A stretch of 64,000 nt of DNA from JABDFW01 sp035550215 (GTDB taxonomy: Bacteria > Bacteroidota > Bacteroidia > Chitinophagales > Chitinophagaceae), in assembly GCA_035550215.1 (NCBI GenBank), contig DASZPM010000020.1:203121-267120 (forward strand), written 5' to 3'. Below are positions 1 through 9,016 of the stretch, piece by piece. Below the pieces are notes generated by a model. It was not told the DNA's origin. It did no database searches and saw only the letters and a list, made by a program, of their open reading frames with translations. Positions within the stretch are counted from its first letter, which is position 1, and every line of letters begins with the position of its first letter. Made by a program: the position numbers and the translations under genes.

Positions 1-597
1 CTCATCTCCAGGGTCAACAAAACCACCGGGAAAACGCCACTGCCGTGCGTTTGGCTTACGGCCCAGCAGAACGCTTGTTTTATCCTCGCTAAGTACCGCT
101 ATATCTACAGTGGGGTAAGCAATGGGGTAGCGGTTATGCGCTGCATAGTTAATGCCCATCCTGAATTCTTTTGAAGCAAGCACTTCATCGCTGTATTTTT
201 CACGCAATTGTGTGGCAGAGAAATTGCCATTTTCTTTCAATTCTTCTGTAGTAAACCGGCCTGAATAGTATGGAATAAAACAATCCCTGCTGCCATATAA
301 CACAAAACTTTCCTGCGGAAATGTTCGTGTAAGCAGGGAGTCCAACTGCTGCGACCAATAGGTGTCGCTGTTGCTGTCTGCGAGAGGCAACACAATAATA
401 CTGGGATAAGCCTCTTTAATCATCATTTCACGGGTGTAAAAGTCAAAGGGGTTGCGTGGTGTTACTTTTACTTCCGTTACCCCCAGCATAATAATTACTT
501 TGTTATGCTTGGCTTTTACTTGCTGTATAAGGTCGTGGTGCCCCTCGTGCAGGTAAGGTGTTTGAAATCGCGCCACAATTACACCGGCTGTTTTCAT
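1..597 (-). CDS. nadM: NMN adenylyltransferase / Nudix hydrolase (NadM type), 3' part cut by window edge
   Basis: Reading the minus strand from ATG at 597 gives an open frame that leaves the window at position 1. The N-terminus, VARFQTPYLHEGHHDLI, carries the HxGH-type nucleotidyltransferase motif (HEGH). The visible end, RQWRFPGGFVDPGDE, is the start of a Nudix box. This order matches the bifunctional NadM-Nudix enzymes, which make NAD from NMN and ATP and hydrolyse ADP-ribose-type compounds. It lies 76 bp downstream of the NrtR-like regulator on the same strand, and the gap holds two operator-like palindromes. About 199 residues are visible. The family call is firm; the exact Nudix substrate is not known. 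Confidence 0.88.
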   Translation of the reverse strand, partial: MKTAGVIVARFQTPYLHEGHHDLIQQVKAKHNKVIIMLGVTEVKVTPRNPFDFYTREMMIKEAYPSIIVLPLADSNSDTYWSQQLDSLLTRTFPQESFVLYGSRDCFIPYYSGRFTTEELKENGNFSATQLREKYSDEVLASKEFRMGINYAAHNRYPIAYPTVDIAVLSEDKTSVLLGRKPNARQWRFPGGFVDPGDE

Positions 598-618
598 TTT
601 GCGTAATTTATACGCAAA
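598..618. promoter_or_regulatory. NrtR operator candidate 1
   Basis: A perfect inverted repeat, TTTGCGTA-N5-TACGCAAA, lies directly before the nadM start codon. On the minus strand it overlaps the -7 box of the nadM promoter. The same arms and spacer length recur at 651-671. The position next to an NrtR gene and a NAD-biosynthesis gene makes an NrtR site likely (inference). Confidence 0.8.
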
Positions 619-647
619 TATACAGTTACAGTTTTCAAACTGCCAAA
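615..647 (-). promoter_or_regulatory. nadM promoter, Bacteroidota type
   Basis: On the minus strand TTTG (644-647) is followed after 21 nt by TATATTTG (615-622), a perfect match to the Bacteroidota TAnnTTTG -7 box. The two NrtR operator candidates bracket this promoter, and the first overlaps the -7 box. A further short palindrome, CAGTTT-TC-AAACTG (629-642), lies in the spacer. Confidence 0.65.
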
Positions 648-650
648 TAT

Positions 651-671
651 TTTGCGTATTTTTTACGCAAA
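651..671. promoter_or_regulatory. NrtR operator candidate 2
   Basis: This is the second perfect TTTGCGTA-N5-TACGCAAA palindrome, ending 2 nt before the stop codon of the nrtR gene. Its centre is 53 bp, about five helical turns, from the first site. That spacing suits cooperative binding or looping across the promoter between them. Confidence 0.8.
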
Positions 672-673
672 AT

Positions 674-1360
674 CTAAATTTCAAAGAAAAACCCCTTCTT
701 AGTAAGCTGGTCGTAGCGCTTTTTGTTAAACCTGAACATGTTGCTTGGCCTGCCTTTGCCTTCAGGCCTGGTTAGTTCGGGCAGCTTTTCCAGGAAATCG
801 AAAGATTCTATTTTTTTTCTGAAGTTACGCCGGTCAATCTCCCTGCCAAGCAGTGAAATGTATAACTTCTCCAGGTCGGCGAAGGAAAATTTTTTATCCA
901 GGAGTTCAAACCCAACCGGCTGGTATTGAATTTTAGCCCGCAACCGGTCCGTTGCTTTGCTAATAATAGCGCGATGGTCAAACGCCAGTACCGGCAAGTG
1001 TTCAATATTAAACCAACTGGCTTCATCCGCATCAGTTCCGGCTTTCAGTTCTTCATACATGCTGCTGTTTATCAGCCCGTAATACGCTACCGAAACAATA
1101 CGCTGGCGCGGGTCGCGGCGTGGATCGCCAAAAGTGTATAGCTGCTCAAGGTAATTTACCTCAACTCCTGTCTCCTCGTTCAGTTCGCGCATAACCGCTT
1201 CCTCGAGAGATTCATTCTCACATACAAAGCCACCGGGTAACGCCCATTTATCTTTATAAGGATCATATTTACGCCTTACCAACAGCACAGATACACCCTG
1301 GTTTTTGGAATAACCAAAAACTACTGCATCAACGGCTAACCTAAGCTCCTGGGTTCTCAT
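674..1360 (-). CDS. nrtR: NrtR family Nudix-winged-helix transcriptional regulator
   Basis: The 228-residue product has an N-terminal Nudix-like domain (WALPGGFVCENESLEEAVMR, then REL.EETG). A C-terminal winged helix (about residues 155-225) contains the typical RRNFRKKI and GKGRPSNMFRF stretches. NrtR proteins repress NAD-synthesis or sugar genes and sense ADP-ribose-like ligands through the Nudix domain. The downstream nadM gene and the paired palindromes fit NAD control. A -7-like TACCTTTG at 1411-1418 inside a TTATAC-N4-GTATAA palindrome may drive this gene. Whether the Nudix domain still hydrolyses substrate cannot be judged from sequence alone. Confidence 0.9.
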   Translation of the reverse strand: MRTQELRLAVDAVVFGYSKNQGVSVLLVRRKYDPYKDKWALPGGFVCENESLEEAVMRELNEETGVEVNYLEQLYTFGDPRRDPRQRIVSVAYYGLINSSMYEELKAGTDADEASWFNIEHLPVLAFDHRAIISKATDRLRAKIQYQPVGFELLDKKFSFADLEKLYISLLGREIDRRNFRKKIESFDFLEKLPELTRPEGKGRPSNMFRFNKKRYDQLTKKGFFFEI

Positions 1361-1488
1361 TCCTGCAAAGGTTAATTTTTTTACTGATAAACATGCAGGT
1401 AACAGTTATACAAAGGTATAATGCAACGTGTTAAGCGGTAACAATACAATTAATGAGGCTTATTAACTTTACCCAAACCTTTTATTGC

Positions 1489-2622
1489 ATGAAAGCTGTT
1501 TTTGCCGCCTGCGCACTAAGCGTTGCTTATTTGCAGTATGCTTCCTGCCAGTCTTCACACCCAAAAATGGACTTTGAAACATACAACCCGCCATCAACAC
1601 TGGTAGTGCCTGAACATAAACTTACCCATGCCAAATACCCGTTTATTGATGTACATAACCACCAGTGGGATATGCCGGGGCAGGATATTCACGAACTGGT
1701 TACACAGATGGACAGCCTGAATATGGGGGTGATGGTAAACCTGAGTGGCCGCGGCTACAGGAACGTGAACGGCTATTTTGATGTTAACGGCCACGATTAC
1801 CTGGTAGCTTCACTGAACAATATTAAAAATGTTGACGCGCGAAGGGTAGTGCTTTTTACCAATATTTCTTTTACCGGCTTTGGCAAGCCGGGCTGGATTG
1901 AGAATGCGCTTAAAGAACTGGAAGAAGATGTAAAAGCAGGTGCACGGGGGCTGAAAATATATAAAGACCTCGGCCTTGAATTCAGGGATGAGAAGGGAAA
2001 AATAATAAGGGTGGATGACCCGCGCCTTGACCCCATTTGGGAAAAGTGCGGCGAACTGAAAATACCCGTAATAATACATACGGCTGACCCGAAACCCTTT
2101 TGGCAACCAATGGATGCTAATAACGAGCGCTGGCTTGAACTGGCCACGCACCCCGGCAGGCAAAGAAGTAACACAAATCCCGCGCCGTGGGACACGCTGA
2201 TTGCAGAACAGCACCGCGTTTTTAAACGCCACCCCAACACTACTTTTATTGCTGCACATTTCGGGTGGTATGCCAATGACCTTACCACCTTGAGCAAACT
2301 GCTGGATGAAATGCCTAACGTAGTAGTTGAGTTTGGCGCCGTAATTGCCGAAATTGGCAGGCAGCCACGTATGGCAAAAGCCTTTTTTACCAAATACCAG
2401 GACAGGATAATGTTTGGCAAAGACAGTTGGGTGCCGGGCGAATACACCACCTATTTCCGGGTGCTTGAAACGGAAGATGAGTATTTTCCCTACCACAAAA
2501 AATACCATGCATTCTGGCGCATGTACGGCATGGGCTTGCCTGATAGTATTTTGAAAAAGCTTTACTACAAAAATGCTTTACGGGTTATTGCCGGCCTGGA
2601 TAAAAGTTTGTTTCCAGAATAA
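1489..2622 (+). CDS. Secreted amidohydrolase-family metal-dependent hydrolase
   Basis: The protein begins with a signal-like segment (MKAVFAACALSVAYLQYASC) that may be a lipoprotein signal, although the residue at -3 is an unusual Tyr. The mature part is an amidohydrolase TIM barrel: FIDVHNHQWD supplies the first metal-binding HxH-type motif, IIHTADP and AAHFGW give later histidines, and FGKDSW gives the acidic residue. The start at 1489 is preferred over an upstream ATG at 1453 because it begins the signal peptide and follows a TAACTTTA -7-like box at 1463-1470. The substrate is unknown. The gene stands alone, upstream of two small membrane-protein genes. Confidence 0.8.
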   Translation: MKAVFAACALSVAYLQYASCQSSHPKMDFETYNPPSTLVVPEHKLTHAKYPFIDVHNHQWDMPGQDIHELVTQMDSLNMGVMVNLSGRGYRNVNGYFDVNGHDYLVASLNNIKNVDARRVVLFTNISFTGFGKPGWIENALKELEEDVKAGARGLKIYKDLGLEFRDEKGKIIRVDDPRLDPIWEKCGELKIPVIIHTADPKPFWQPMDANNERWLELATHPGRQRSNTNPAPWDTLIAEQHRVFKRHPNTTFIAAHFGWYANDLTTLSKLLDEMPNVVVEFGAVIAEIGRQPRMAKAFFTKYQDRIMFGKDSWVPGEYTTYFRVLETEDEYFPYHKKYHAFWRMYGMGLPDSILKKLYYKNALRVIAGLDKSLFPE

Positions 2623-2662
2623 CTATTTGCTAAATGTTTTTATATTTAATGAAACTTTTGTT

Positions 2663-3124
2663 ATGGGAAACTTGGGCTTCCAGGAACTGCTTTTAGTCGT
2701 AATTATATTTTATGGTATTTGCCTTCTGCCGGTTATTTTTTATTTAATAACGCTGCAAAAAGCATTGCAAACTGTTTCGCGGGAAAACAGGAAATTGGAA
2801 CCCGGCCTCGTTTGGCTTTTATTAATACCGGTATTTAATGCAATATGGATGTTTTTTGTAGCAGATGGCATAGGTACCGGCTTTCAAAGGGAGTTTGAAA
2901 AATATGGCATGGCAACATCTGAAAAGCCAACATACAACCTTGGCCTTACCCTTGCTATATTATGGTGCTGTTGCATAATACCCGTCCTCAATATTTTCGC
3001 AGGGCTGGGTGGCTTTGTAATTTGGATTATTTATTGGATAAAGGTAAACGAGGTTAAAAACGAATTGGTAAATATTTCAAACAACATGAAACTCGGCCCT
3101 AATGAAACATCCATTTTTGTATAG
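2663..3124 (+). CDS. Small membrane protein, first of a tandem pair
   Basis: From ATG at 2663 the 153-residue product starts MGNLGFQELLL and has hydrophobic segments near residues 5-28, 53-75 and 95-130. I do not recognise the family. It is clearly paralogous to the next gene: shared features include the MGNLGF start, FYLITLQ, the KxEPG-W segment, the EKPT segment, WIKVNE and a SIF C-terminus. An upstream in-frame ATG at 2573 would overlap the amidohydrolase gene and is disfavoured. No function is proposed. Confidence 0.75.
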   Translation: MGNLGFQELLLVVIIFYGICLLPVIFYLITLQKALQTVSRENRKLEPGLVWLLLIPVFNAIWMFFVADGIGTGFQREFEKYGMATSEKPTYNLGLTLAILWCCCIIPVLNIFAGLGGFVIWIIYWIKVNEVKNELVNISNNMKLGPNETSIFV

Positions 3125-3216
3125 CCTGTTAACTAAACCCGGGCGCATATAATACGGCTACTGGTATAACAAAAATTGCATAGTTTTACTGCATCAATCA
3201 TCTAAACTAAACCTTT

Positions 3217-3666
3217 ATGGGAAATTTAGGTTTCGAGGAAATTCTGCTGCTTATACTGGTAGCGGCAGTTATTGTTACCGCAATATTTTACCTTATTACA
3301 CTGCAAAATACTTTAAAGGCTATATCACCCAAAAATCGAAAGATGGAGCCGGGGAGTGTTTGGGTTATGCTGGTTCCCGTTCTTAATGCAGTATTTATAT
3401 TTTTTATTGTTGAAGCAATCGGTGTTTCATTAAAAAGGGAATATGAGAAAAATGGCGTATTCAAAACTGAAAAGCCAACGGCCGGCTTAGGTATTGCGAT
3501 GGCAATACTTTGGATTGCCGGGGTTTTTATCCCGTTTGTGAGTTTTGCGGGGCTGGTATGCTGGGTTATCCACTGGATAAAAGTGAATGAACATAAAAAT
3601 GCAATCTTAGCCTTGCAACATGACCGTATGCAGGGCATGGAAGAACCCTCCATTTTTATTTCATAA
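3217..3666 (+). CDS. Small membrane protein, second of a tandem pair
   Basis: The 149-residue product is colinear with the preceding gene over its whole length (MGNLGFEE start, FYLITLQN, KMEPGSVW, EYEKNG, EKPTAGLG, WIKVNEHKN, PSIFIS end). It has about three hydrophobic segments. The pair looks like a tandem duplication separated by 92 bp, each copy with its own start. A TAGTTTTA box shortly upstream could be a separate promoter. I cannot assign a function. Confidence 0.78.
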   Translation: MGNLGFEEILLLILVAAVIVTAIFYLITLQNTLKAISPKNRKMEPGSVWVMLVPVLNAVFIFFIVEAIGVSLKREYEKNGVFKTEKPTAGLGIAMAILWIAGVFIPFVSFAGLVCWVIHWIKVNEHKNAILALQHDRMQGMEEPSIFIS

Positions 3667-3683
3667 CCAAATTGCCAACTAAA

Positions 3684-3711
3684 TAAAAAAGCCTTGCTTT
3701 TTGCAAGGCTT
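3684..3711 (-). terminator. Terminator after the M3 peptidase gene
   Basis: The 9-bp stem AAGCCTTGC/GCAAGGCTT (3689-3697 with 3703-3711) has a T5 loop. On the minus strand it is followed by a run of six or more T residues, so it terminates leftward transcription from the peptidase gene. Confidence 0.8.
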
Positions 3712-3732
3712 CGCGGATATTTTTGTGCCGGT

Positions 3733-5457
3733 TTACAGTTTCTCCATTTCATCTTTCACAAAGTCTGTAAGTACCTGTATGTGCGCTGGTGAAAAATCAA
3801 ACTTCAGTTCTGCTGCCGCGTACAATTCGGGCAATGTTTTAGTACCACCCAGGCTAAGCGCGTTTATATAGTTGCTAATCGCCCTTTGAGGGTTTAATTT
3901 GTATTGCATCCACAATCCTATCGCGCCTAATTGCGCTATACCGTATTCAATATAATAAAATGGAACTTCAAACAGGTGCAACTGGCGCTGCCAGCCAATT
4001 TTACGGTATTCCTCCAACCCTGAATAGTCAATTGTCTTTGGTGAAAACTCTTCTAAAATTTCCACCCATTTTGCTGTTCTTTCCTCAATTGTGTGCGCAG
4101 GGTTTTCATATATCCAATGCTGAAATTTATCAATAGTGGCTATCCATGGAAAAATAGTTATCACCCTTTCAAGCTGGTGCTCCTTGGCACGTTTCAGGTC
4201 TCCCTCGTTATCAAAAAAAGCTTGCCAGTGGTCCATGCTGAAAAGCTCCATAGCCATACTGGCTACCTCGGCAATCTCCATCGGGTATTCCTTAAAAGCG
4301 CTGAGTTCAAGGTGATGTGCCAGGAACGAGTGTACAGCATGCCCGCCCTCATGCACCATGGTAGTAACGTCACCCATTTGGCCGGCCGCATTCATAAAAA
4401 TAAAAGGTGCACCGCTTTCTGCCAGCGGGCAGTTATATCCCCCGGGGGCTTTACCTTTCCTGCTGTCAAGGTCAAAATGTTTCAGTTCGTCCATCTTGCG
4501 CAGGCAGGCCGCAAAAAACGGGTTTAATGCGGTAAAACATTGTTCTGTTTTATCAAGCAATTCTTTGCCGCCTTCAAATGGGCGCAGGGGTTCAATGCCC
4601 TCTGGTTCAGCTTCCGTATCCCACGGCCTCAGGCTATCCAATCCAAGCTTCTCTTTTTTAGCGGTATATATTTTCTCCACTAATGGCAGTATATGCAGCT
4701 TAACCGCTTCATGAAACTGGTAACAATCATCTTTGGTATAATCAAACCTGCCAAGTTCTATAAATTTGTAATCACGGTAATTTTTAAAGCCTGCATTTTG
4801 GGCCACTTTATCCCTGCGTTCAATAAGTTGTGTGTACAGGTCATTAATGGCATCTTTATCCAGCAGCCTGCGTTCCTGAATTTTACGGTACACCTCTTCC
4901 CGTAATTGCCTGTCATGACTTTCTAAAAATTTAGCGGCCTGCTGCAAAGTATATTCCTGCCCGTTTACTTCTACCGTCATTTTCCCGGCAATAGCCCCGT
5001 ATTGCTGTTGCATTACGCTGAGCTCAGACATTATGGGAATATTTGCCTCCCTGAAGAGGTCAATGCTCTTTCGTACAGAACGCAGGTAGGTAAAAAATTT
5101 ATCCTTATCCAGTTCAGCAGTAAAGGGGCATTCAATCAGCTTGCGGTTAAGTTTATCCGCGTAAGGCTGCAGCTTTGGCTGTATTTCCATAAAGAAATAG
5201 GCAAAAGCCTCTTCCAGCTTTTTATCGATAGTGTCGCAGGTCATTTTTATCTGCCGCCAGCAAGCATCTTCGCTTACTGCTGCCTCTACCTCGCTCATGT
5301 CTTTCAACCATTGGTCAAGGTCACCTTTACTGTTTATTTCCCTGTCAAGCAGGTCTTTAAAGTAAGGTTCCAGTGCATCCCAGGTGGATACGGCAAAGTC
5401 TTGCGGCAGAAAATTACGGGGTAATTTTTGTATGTCGGCTGATAAGGTGTTAGTCAT
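3733..5457 (-). CDS. M3 family oligoendopeptidase
   Basis: The 574-residue product has the zinc metallopeptidase motif HEGGH within TTMVHEGGHAVHSF, with the third ligand glutamate in the following EVASMAMELF helix. Length and layout (helical N-terminal lobe, catalytic lobe near residues 200-560) match PepF/M3B oligoendopeptidases, which cleave short peptides in the cytoplasm. No signal peptide is visible. It is monocistronic, ending at a clear terminator and divided from the DUF5606 gene upstream by about 85 bp. The precise peptide specificity is unknown. Confidence 0.92.
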   Translation of the reverse strand: MTNTLSADIQKLPRNFLPQDFAVSTWDALEPYFKDLLDREINSKGDLDQWLKDMSEVEAAVSEDACWRQIKMTCDTIDKKLEEAFAYFFMEIQPKLQPYADKLNRKLIECPFTAELDKDKFFTYLRSVRKSIDLFREANIPIMSELSVMQQQYGAIAGKMTVEVNGQEYTLQQAAKFLESHDRQLREEVYRKIQERRLLDKDAINDLYTQLIERRDKVAQNAGFKNYRDYKFIELGRFDYTKDDCYQFHEAVKLHILPLVEKIYTAKKEKLGLDSLRPWDTEAEPEGIEPLRPFEGGKELLDKTEQCFTALNPFFAACLRKMDELKHFDLDSRKGKAPGGYNCPLAESGAPFIFMNAAGQMGDVTTMVHEGGHAVHSFLAHHLELSAFKEYPMEIAEVASMAMELFSMDHWQAFFDNEGDLKRAKEHQLERVITIFPWIATIDKFQHWIYENPAHTIEERTAKWVEILEEFSPKTIDYSGLEEYRKIGWQRQLHLFEVPFYYIEYGIAQLGAIGLWMQYKLNPQRAISNYINALSLGGTKTLPELYAAAELKFDFSPAHIQVLTDFVKDEMEKL

Positions 5458-5542
5458 CGTACAGCTATTTGTGTTTGAACATAAATAATGAAACGATAAG
5501 CAGGATACCTGAAGTTTTCCCGTTTACCGTTTATGCCTTTAC

Positions 5543-6139
5543 CTATTCTTCAGTTTTCTTTTTTGCAGCTTTCTTTTTTGGCGCTTCGGCAACGGCTTCC
5601 CCTGCAGGTTCGGCAGCGGCTTCTTTTGCTTTTGGCGCAGCTTTTTTCTTTGCCGGTTTGGCGGCAGGCGTTTCTTCAGCAACGGGCGCTGACGGCTCTT
5701 CTGTTGCGGTTGTCACTTCTTCAACGGGCTCTGTTGCTTCTTCCGGTGTTTCTTCCTCTGCCAGTTTTATTTCAACGTCATTATTTTTCAGGATAGAAAA
5801 CCACTTAACAATTTTTTTCATGTCGCTGGCATACACCCGTTCAAAATCAAGTTCAGGGTACACCTTTTCAAAATAGGCTTTAACTGCTTTTGGGTCTTTT
5901 TCTGACGGCAGGGCTTCACCCGCCTTATCCATCACGCCAAATACATCAACCAGGTTTACGTTATGGCCTGTTGTAAAAACTTCCACACTTTCAAGATGAG
6001 AGAAATTATGCTGGCGCGAAGAAATAAAACGCACAACTTTATCATCAAGCGAACGTACTATTGCCCCGTCTGTTTTACTGCCAACCAATTCGTACAAGCC
6101 GCCAAGGCCTGTAATTGATATTATTTTACTATATTCCAT
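5543..6139 (-). CDS. DUF5606 domain protein with Ala/Lys/Glu-rich tail
   Basis: From ATG at 6139 the 198-residue product begins MEYSKIISITGLGGLYELVG, typical of the Bacteroidota DUF5606 family. The globular part covers about residues 1-135. The rest is a low-complexity acidic then lysine/alanine-rich tail (for example AKKKAAPKAK), which could bind nucleic acid. An upstream in-frame ATG at 6163 is less likely because the domain starts at MEYSK. The function of the family is not established. Confidence 0.82.
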   Translation of the reverse strand: MEYSKIISITGLGGLYELVGSKTDGAIVRSLDDKVVRFISSRQHNFSHLESVEVFTTGHNVNLVDVFGVMDKAGEALPSEKDPKAVKAYFEKVYPELDFERVYASDMKKIVKWFSILKNNDVEIKLAEEETPEEATEPVEEVTTATEEPSAPVAEETPAAKPAKKKAAPKAKEAAAEPAGEAVAEAPKKKAAKKKTEE

Positions 6140-6312
6140 AATTGCCCATTTTAAGGGGTGCAATATAAACAGCCTTGCTGAATTTGACGTTGTAATATTG
6201 TGAAAACAGGCAGAAATTGCTGATTTCAGCGGGATTTAAGATTTTGAGCCAGCCAATAAAACTTTTCCATCAGGCTCTACGCTGCTATACCGGCAAAATA
6301 ATCAGGCAGGTG

Positions 6313-7551
6313 TTAATTTTTGCGGCAATAATGCAGCGTACTGCTGTTATTTTCGTCAAATATGCGCCGGCTGTATTCCAGCACTTCTTCCGCCGTAATT
6401 AGCTGGTATCTTTCCAGCTCTTCATTTATAAGGTTGGCATCGCCGAGCAATTCATAAAAAGCCAGGCTGTTGGCACGGCTCATAATACTCATATCCTCAA
6501 AAGCCAGCGCGCTCTCCGTTTTATTTTTCACTTTCTGCAATTCTGCCACACTTACCATTTCAGCTTTAAGCTTCGCCAGTTCTTCCTCCACCGCATTTTC
6601 TGCATCTTCTATTTTTACCCCGCTTACCAGTTTGCCTTCAATAGCTACAAGGCCTTTATCAATACTGCCCATGTGGTGGCAATCAACCTGGCTGAACAAC
6701 TGCTTTTCCTTCACCAGCGCCTGGAATAAGCGCGAAGAGCCCCCGCCGCTTAATATCTCTGTAATAAGCTCGGTTACATAATATCCTTTTTCCAGCCTGT
6801 CATCAATATGCCATGCTTTATAAAAGGCATCAAGCGGCACATCTCCATACACAGTAAGTTTACGCGGCGCGGTTTGTACTGGTTCCTGTGGCAGGTTGCG
6901 TACATATTTTTCCCCCATCGGTATATCCCCAAACCACTTTTCCGCCAGCGTCTTTATGTCATTCGTTTTTACATTGCCGGTAACTACCAGTATGGCGTTG
7001 ACAGGGCGGTAATGCTTGAAGAAGAAATTTTTAACGTCCGCCAGTTGCGCATTTTCCACATGGCTTAACTCCTTGCCTATCGTCATCCAGCGATAGGGGT
7101 GTATGGTGTACGCCAACTCGCGAAGCTTAAACCATGCATCGCCGTAGGGTTTATTAATGTAATGCTCCTTAAACTCTTCGCATACCACCTTACGCTGCAC
7201 ATCAAGGCTTTTTTTGCTGAAGGCAAGACTAAGCATACGGTCGCTCTCCAGCCAAAAAGCCGTTTCTATATTTTGCGCGGGTAACTGGCAATAATAATTA
7301 GTAAGGTCGTTAGTAGTGTAAGCATTGTTTTCACCCGCGGCTTTTTGCAGGGGCTCGTCATAATCCGGCACATTCACACTTCCTCCAAACATAAGGTGCT
7401 CAAATAGGTGGGCGAAACCGGTACGGTTTGGGTCTTCATCCCTCGCGCCAACATCATACAGCACATTTACCACGGCCAGGGGGGTGGAAGTGTCTTCATG
7501 CACCAGCACACGCAACCCGTTATCTAAAATAAACCTGTTATATTGTATCAT
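6313..7551 (-). CDS. M16 family zinc peptidase (active-site subunit)
   Basis: Starting at 7551 (MIQYNRFILDNGLRVLV) the 412-residue product carries the inverted zinc motif HLFEH in GFAHLFEHLMFGGS and a distal glutamate in VVCEEF, so it should be catalytic. The C-terminal half contains the second M16 domain. A longer start at 7638 would overlap the neighbouring protease gene, so 7551 is chosen. It sits 43 bp downstream of the aspartyl protease gene and is probably co-transcribed. A related, catalytically empty M16 protein lies at 27806-29086, a possible partner in a two-subunit peptidase. Confidence 0.92.
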   Translation of the reverse strand: MIQYNRFILDNGLRVLVHEDTSTPLAVVNVLYDVGARDEDPNRTGFAHLFEHLMFGGSVNVPDYDEPLQKAAGENNAYTTNDLTNYYCQLPAQNIETAFWLESDRMLSLAFSKKSLDVQRKVVCEEFKEHYINKPYGDAWFKLRELAYTIHPYRWMTIGKELSHVENAQLADVKNFFFKHYRPVNAILVVTGNVKTNDIKTLAEKWFGDIPMGEKYVRNLPQEPVQTAPRKLTVYGDVPLDAFYKAWHIDDRLEKGYYVTELITEILSGGGSSRLFQALVKEKQLFSQVDCHHMGSIDKGLVAIEGKLVSGVKIEDAENAVEEELAKLKAEMVSVAELQKVKNKTESALAFEDMSIMSRANSLAFYELLGDANLINEELERYQLITAEEVLEYSRRIFDENNSSTLHYCRKN

Positions 7552-7594
7552 AAAAGGGCGCAAATTACAAAAAGATACCCATGTGCCCGAATTG

Positions 7595-8815
7595 CTACCA
7601 TATACTTTTAATGCGCAGGTACAAAATTTTAGGCTCACCCTTGCGGATGATAAGCACCCTTACCCGGTTGCCGGGCCCCTGCAGCAGCGCCTTGTAAATT
7701 TGTATATTGTTGGAGACATTGTTCTCTATTGCCATCACTATATCGCCTTCTTTAAAACCCGCCTCGTCAGCCGGCGATTTATGCACAATATCCTGCACAG
7801 TTATAGCGCCGTCAATAAGGTACATACTCATGCCTGTATATGAGTAGTCAAATGAATCTGTATAGTGCCTGTTTGGCTTTATGTATATTTCCTGCGCGGG
7901 ATAATTAAGCGTAACATTAAACCTGCGTAAAATATCATTGCCTATCAGCCCGCCCAGCGTTGGGTACATAGTAACATTAAATTCGTCGTGAAATATATAT
8001 ACCGGTATATTTCTAAAGCGGTACGGCCCCAACCTTACCTCTTTCAGTACGCTTAAATATACCTGCTTCTTCCCCCCAAGGCCTTCGGCCTGTGTTGGGT
8101 ACATTTTCCGTTTTCTTTTAAACAAAGAGCTGTCCTGCACCATATCGTCATTCAGCAGCATACATAAACCGGCGCCTGTATCAAAATAAAACCGGTCATT
8201 TACGGTGGTATTATCCCGTATAGTAAGCGGTTGCATGGGAAGCGTTGAAAATTGAGGCTTAAGTATATAGCCACCACGAGGGTATTTGAGTCTGCCGGGC
8301 GAAAATATCTTCATCGATGCGGTATCATAATCCATCATTACAATATACCTGCGCAAAAAGCTATACCCCATAATACCATCAATACGCAGGCCATAGGCGC
8401 TGGTAAGCAGGTCATAATCGTTTATGTGAAAGTCAAGGTTTTTTACGTCAAGGCCAGGAAAATGAAGTGTGTGGCCATACGTAAACGATACATTTTTAAT
8501 ACCTGCAATACCGCGCACTATCTTATCACTCAATACCTCTTTTAAATGCAAATCCGCGCTGGTGGTTGAATCAAGCGATATACCGCCGCTTCCGGTATCA
8601 AAAACAAAATTCAGGGTATCTTTAAAATCATCCAGTTTGGCTTTAACTATAACAACCCCGCCGGTAAGTACGGTAAACGGCAACGTGGTTATATATTTTG
8701 CGGGTGGCTCTACAAACTCTTCCTGGGCGGTTAATACAAAAGGTTTTGCTAACAGGATAAGCAAAATAATGCAGCATGAGGCCACATAAGGCAAGCGGTG
8801 TAATTTGGTTCTCAC
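7595..8815 (-). CDS. Secreted retropepsin-like aspartyl protease with PDZ domain
   Basis: The 406-residue product has a signal peptide (hydrophobic core at about residues 10-28, AQEE after it). It has two aspartyl-protease-type motifs, FVFDTGSGG in the first lobe and FYFDTGAGL in the second. VGLIGNDILRRF-type flap sequence follows, then a C-terminal PDZ domain (IDGAITVQDIVHKSPADEAG, near residues 325-400). This two-lobe plus PDZ layout is common in Bacteroidota envelope proteins. It likely acts in the periplasm or outer membrane on proteins or peptides. It is the first gene of a two-gene unit with the M16 peptidase. Confidence 0.87.
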   Translation of the reverse strand: MRTKLHRLPYVASCCIILLILLAKPFVLTAQEEFVEPPAKYITTLPFTVLTGGVVIVKAKLDDFKDTLNFVFDTGSGGISLDSTTSADLHLKEVLSDKIVRGIAGIKNVSFTYGHTLHFPGLDVKNLDFHINDYDLLTSAYGLRIDGIMGYSFLRRYIVMMDYDTASMKIFSPGRLKYPRGGYILKPQFSTLPMQPLTIRDNTTVNDRFYFDTGAGLCMLLNDDMVQDSSLFKRKRKMYPTQAEGLGGKKQVYLSVLKEVRLGPYRFRNIPVYIFHDEFNVTMYPTLGGLIGNDILRRFNVTLNYPAQEIYIKPNRHYTDSFDYSYTGMSMYLIDGAITVQDIVHKSPADEAGFKEGDIVMAIENNVSNNIQIYKALLQGPGNRVRVLIIRKGEPKILYLRIKSIW

Positions 8816-8984
8816 AATTCGGCTTTTTGGTGTTAAAATCGTCTATTGGCTTAAATCATCTGATTTTTGAAATTACGACTAATACTTAAATACACCAAAC
8901 CACCGGTAAAATTTTAAGCTTCACCGAAATACAATCGTAGCCGCTGCTACACAACTGCATTACTTTAATATGGCCGCCAGTTTG

Positions 8985-8992
8985 TAATTTTG
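8985..8992 (+). promoter_or_regulatory. mqnC -7 promoter box
   Basis: TAATTTTG matches the TAnnTTTG -7 consensus 24 nt before the mqnC start codon, implying a very short leader. A -33 element is not obvious. Confidence 0.5.
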
Positions 8993-9016
8993 CTGCCTGA
9001 TTGAAACAAACTCATA

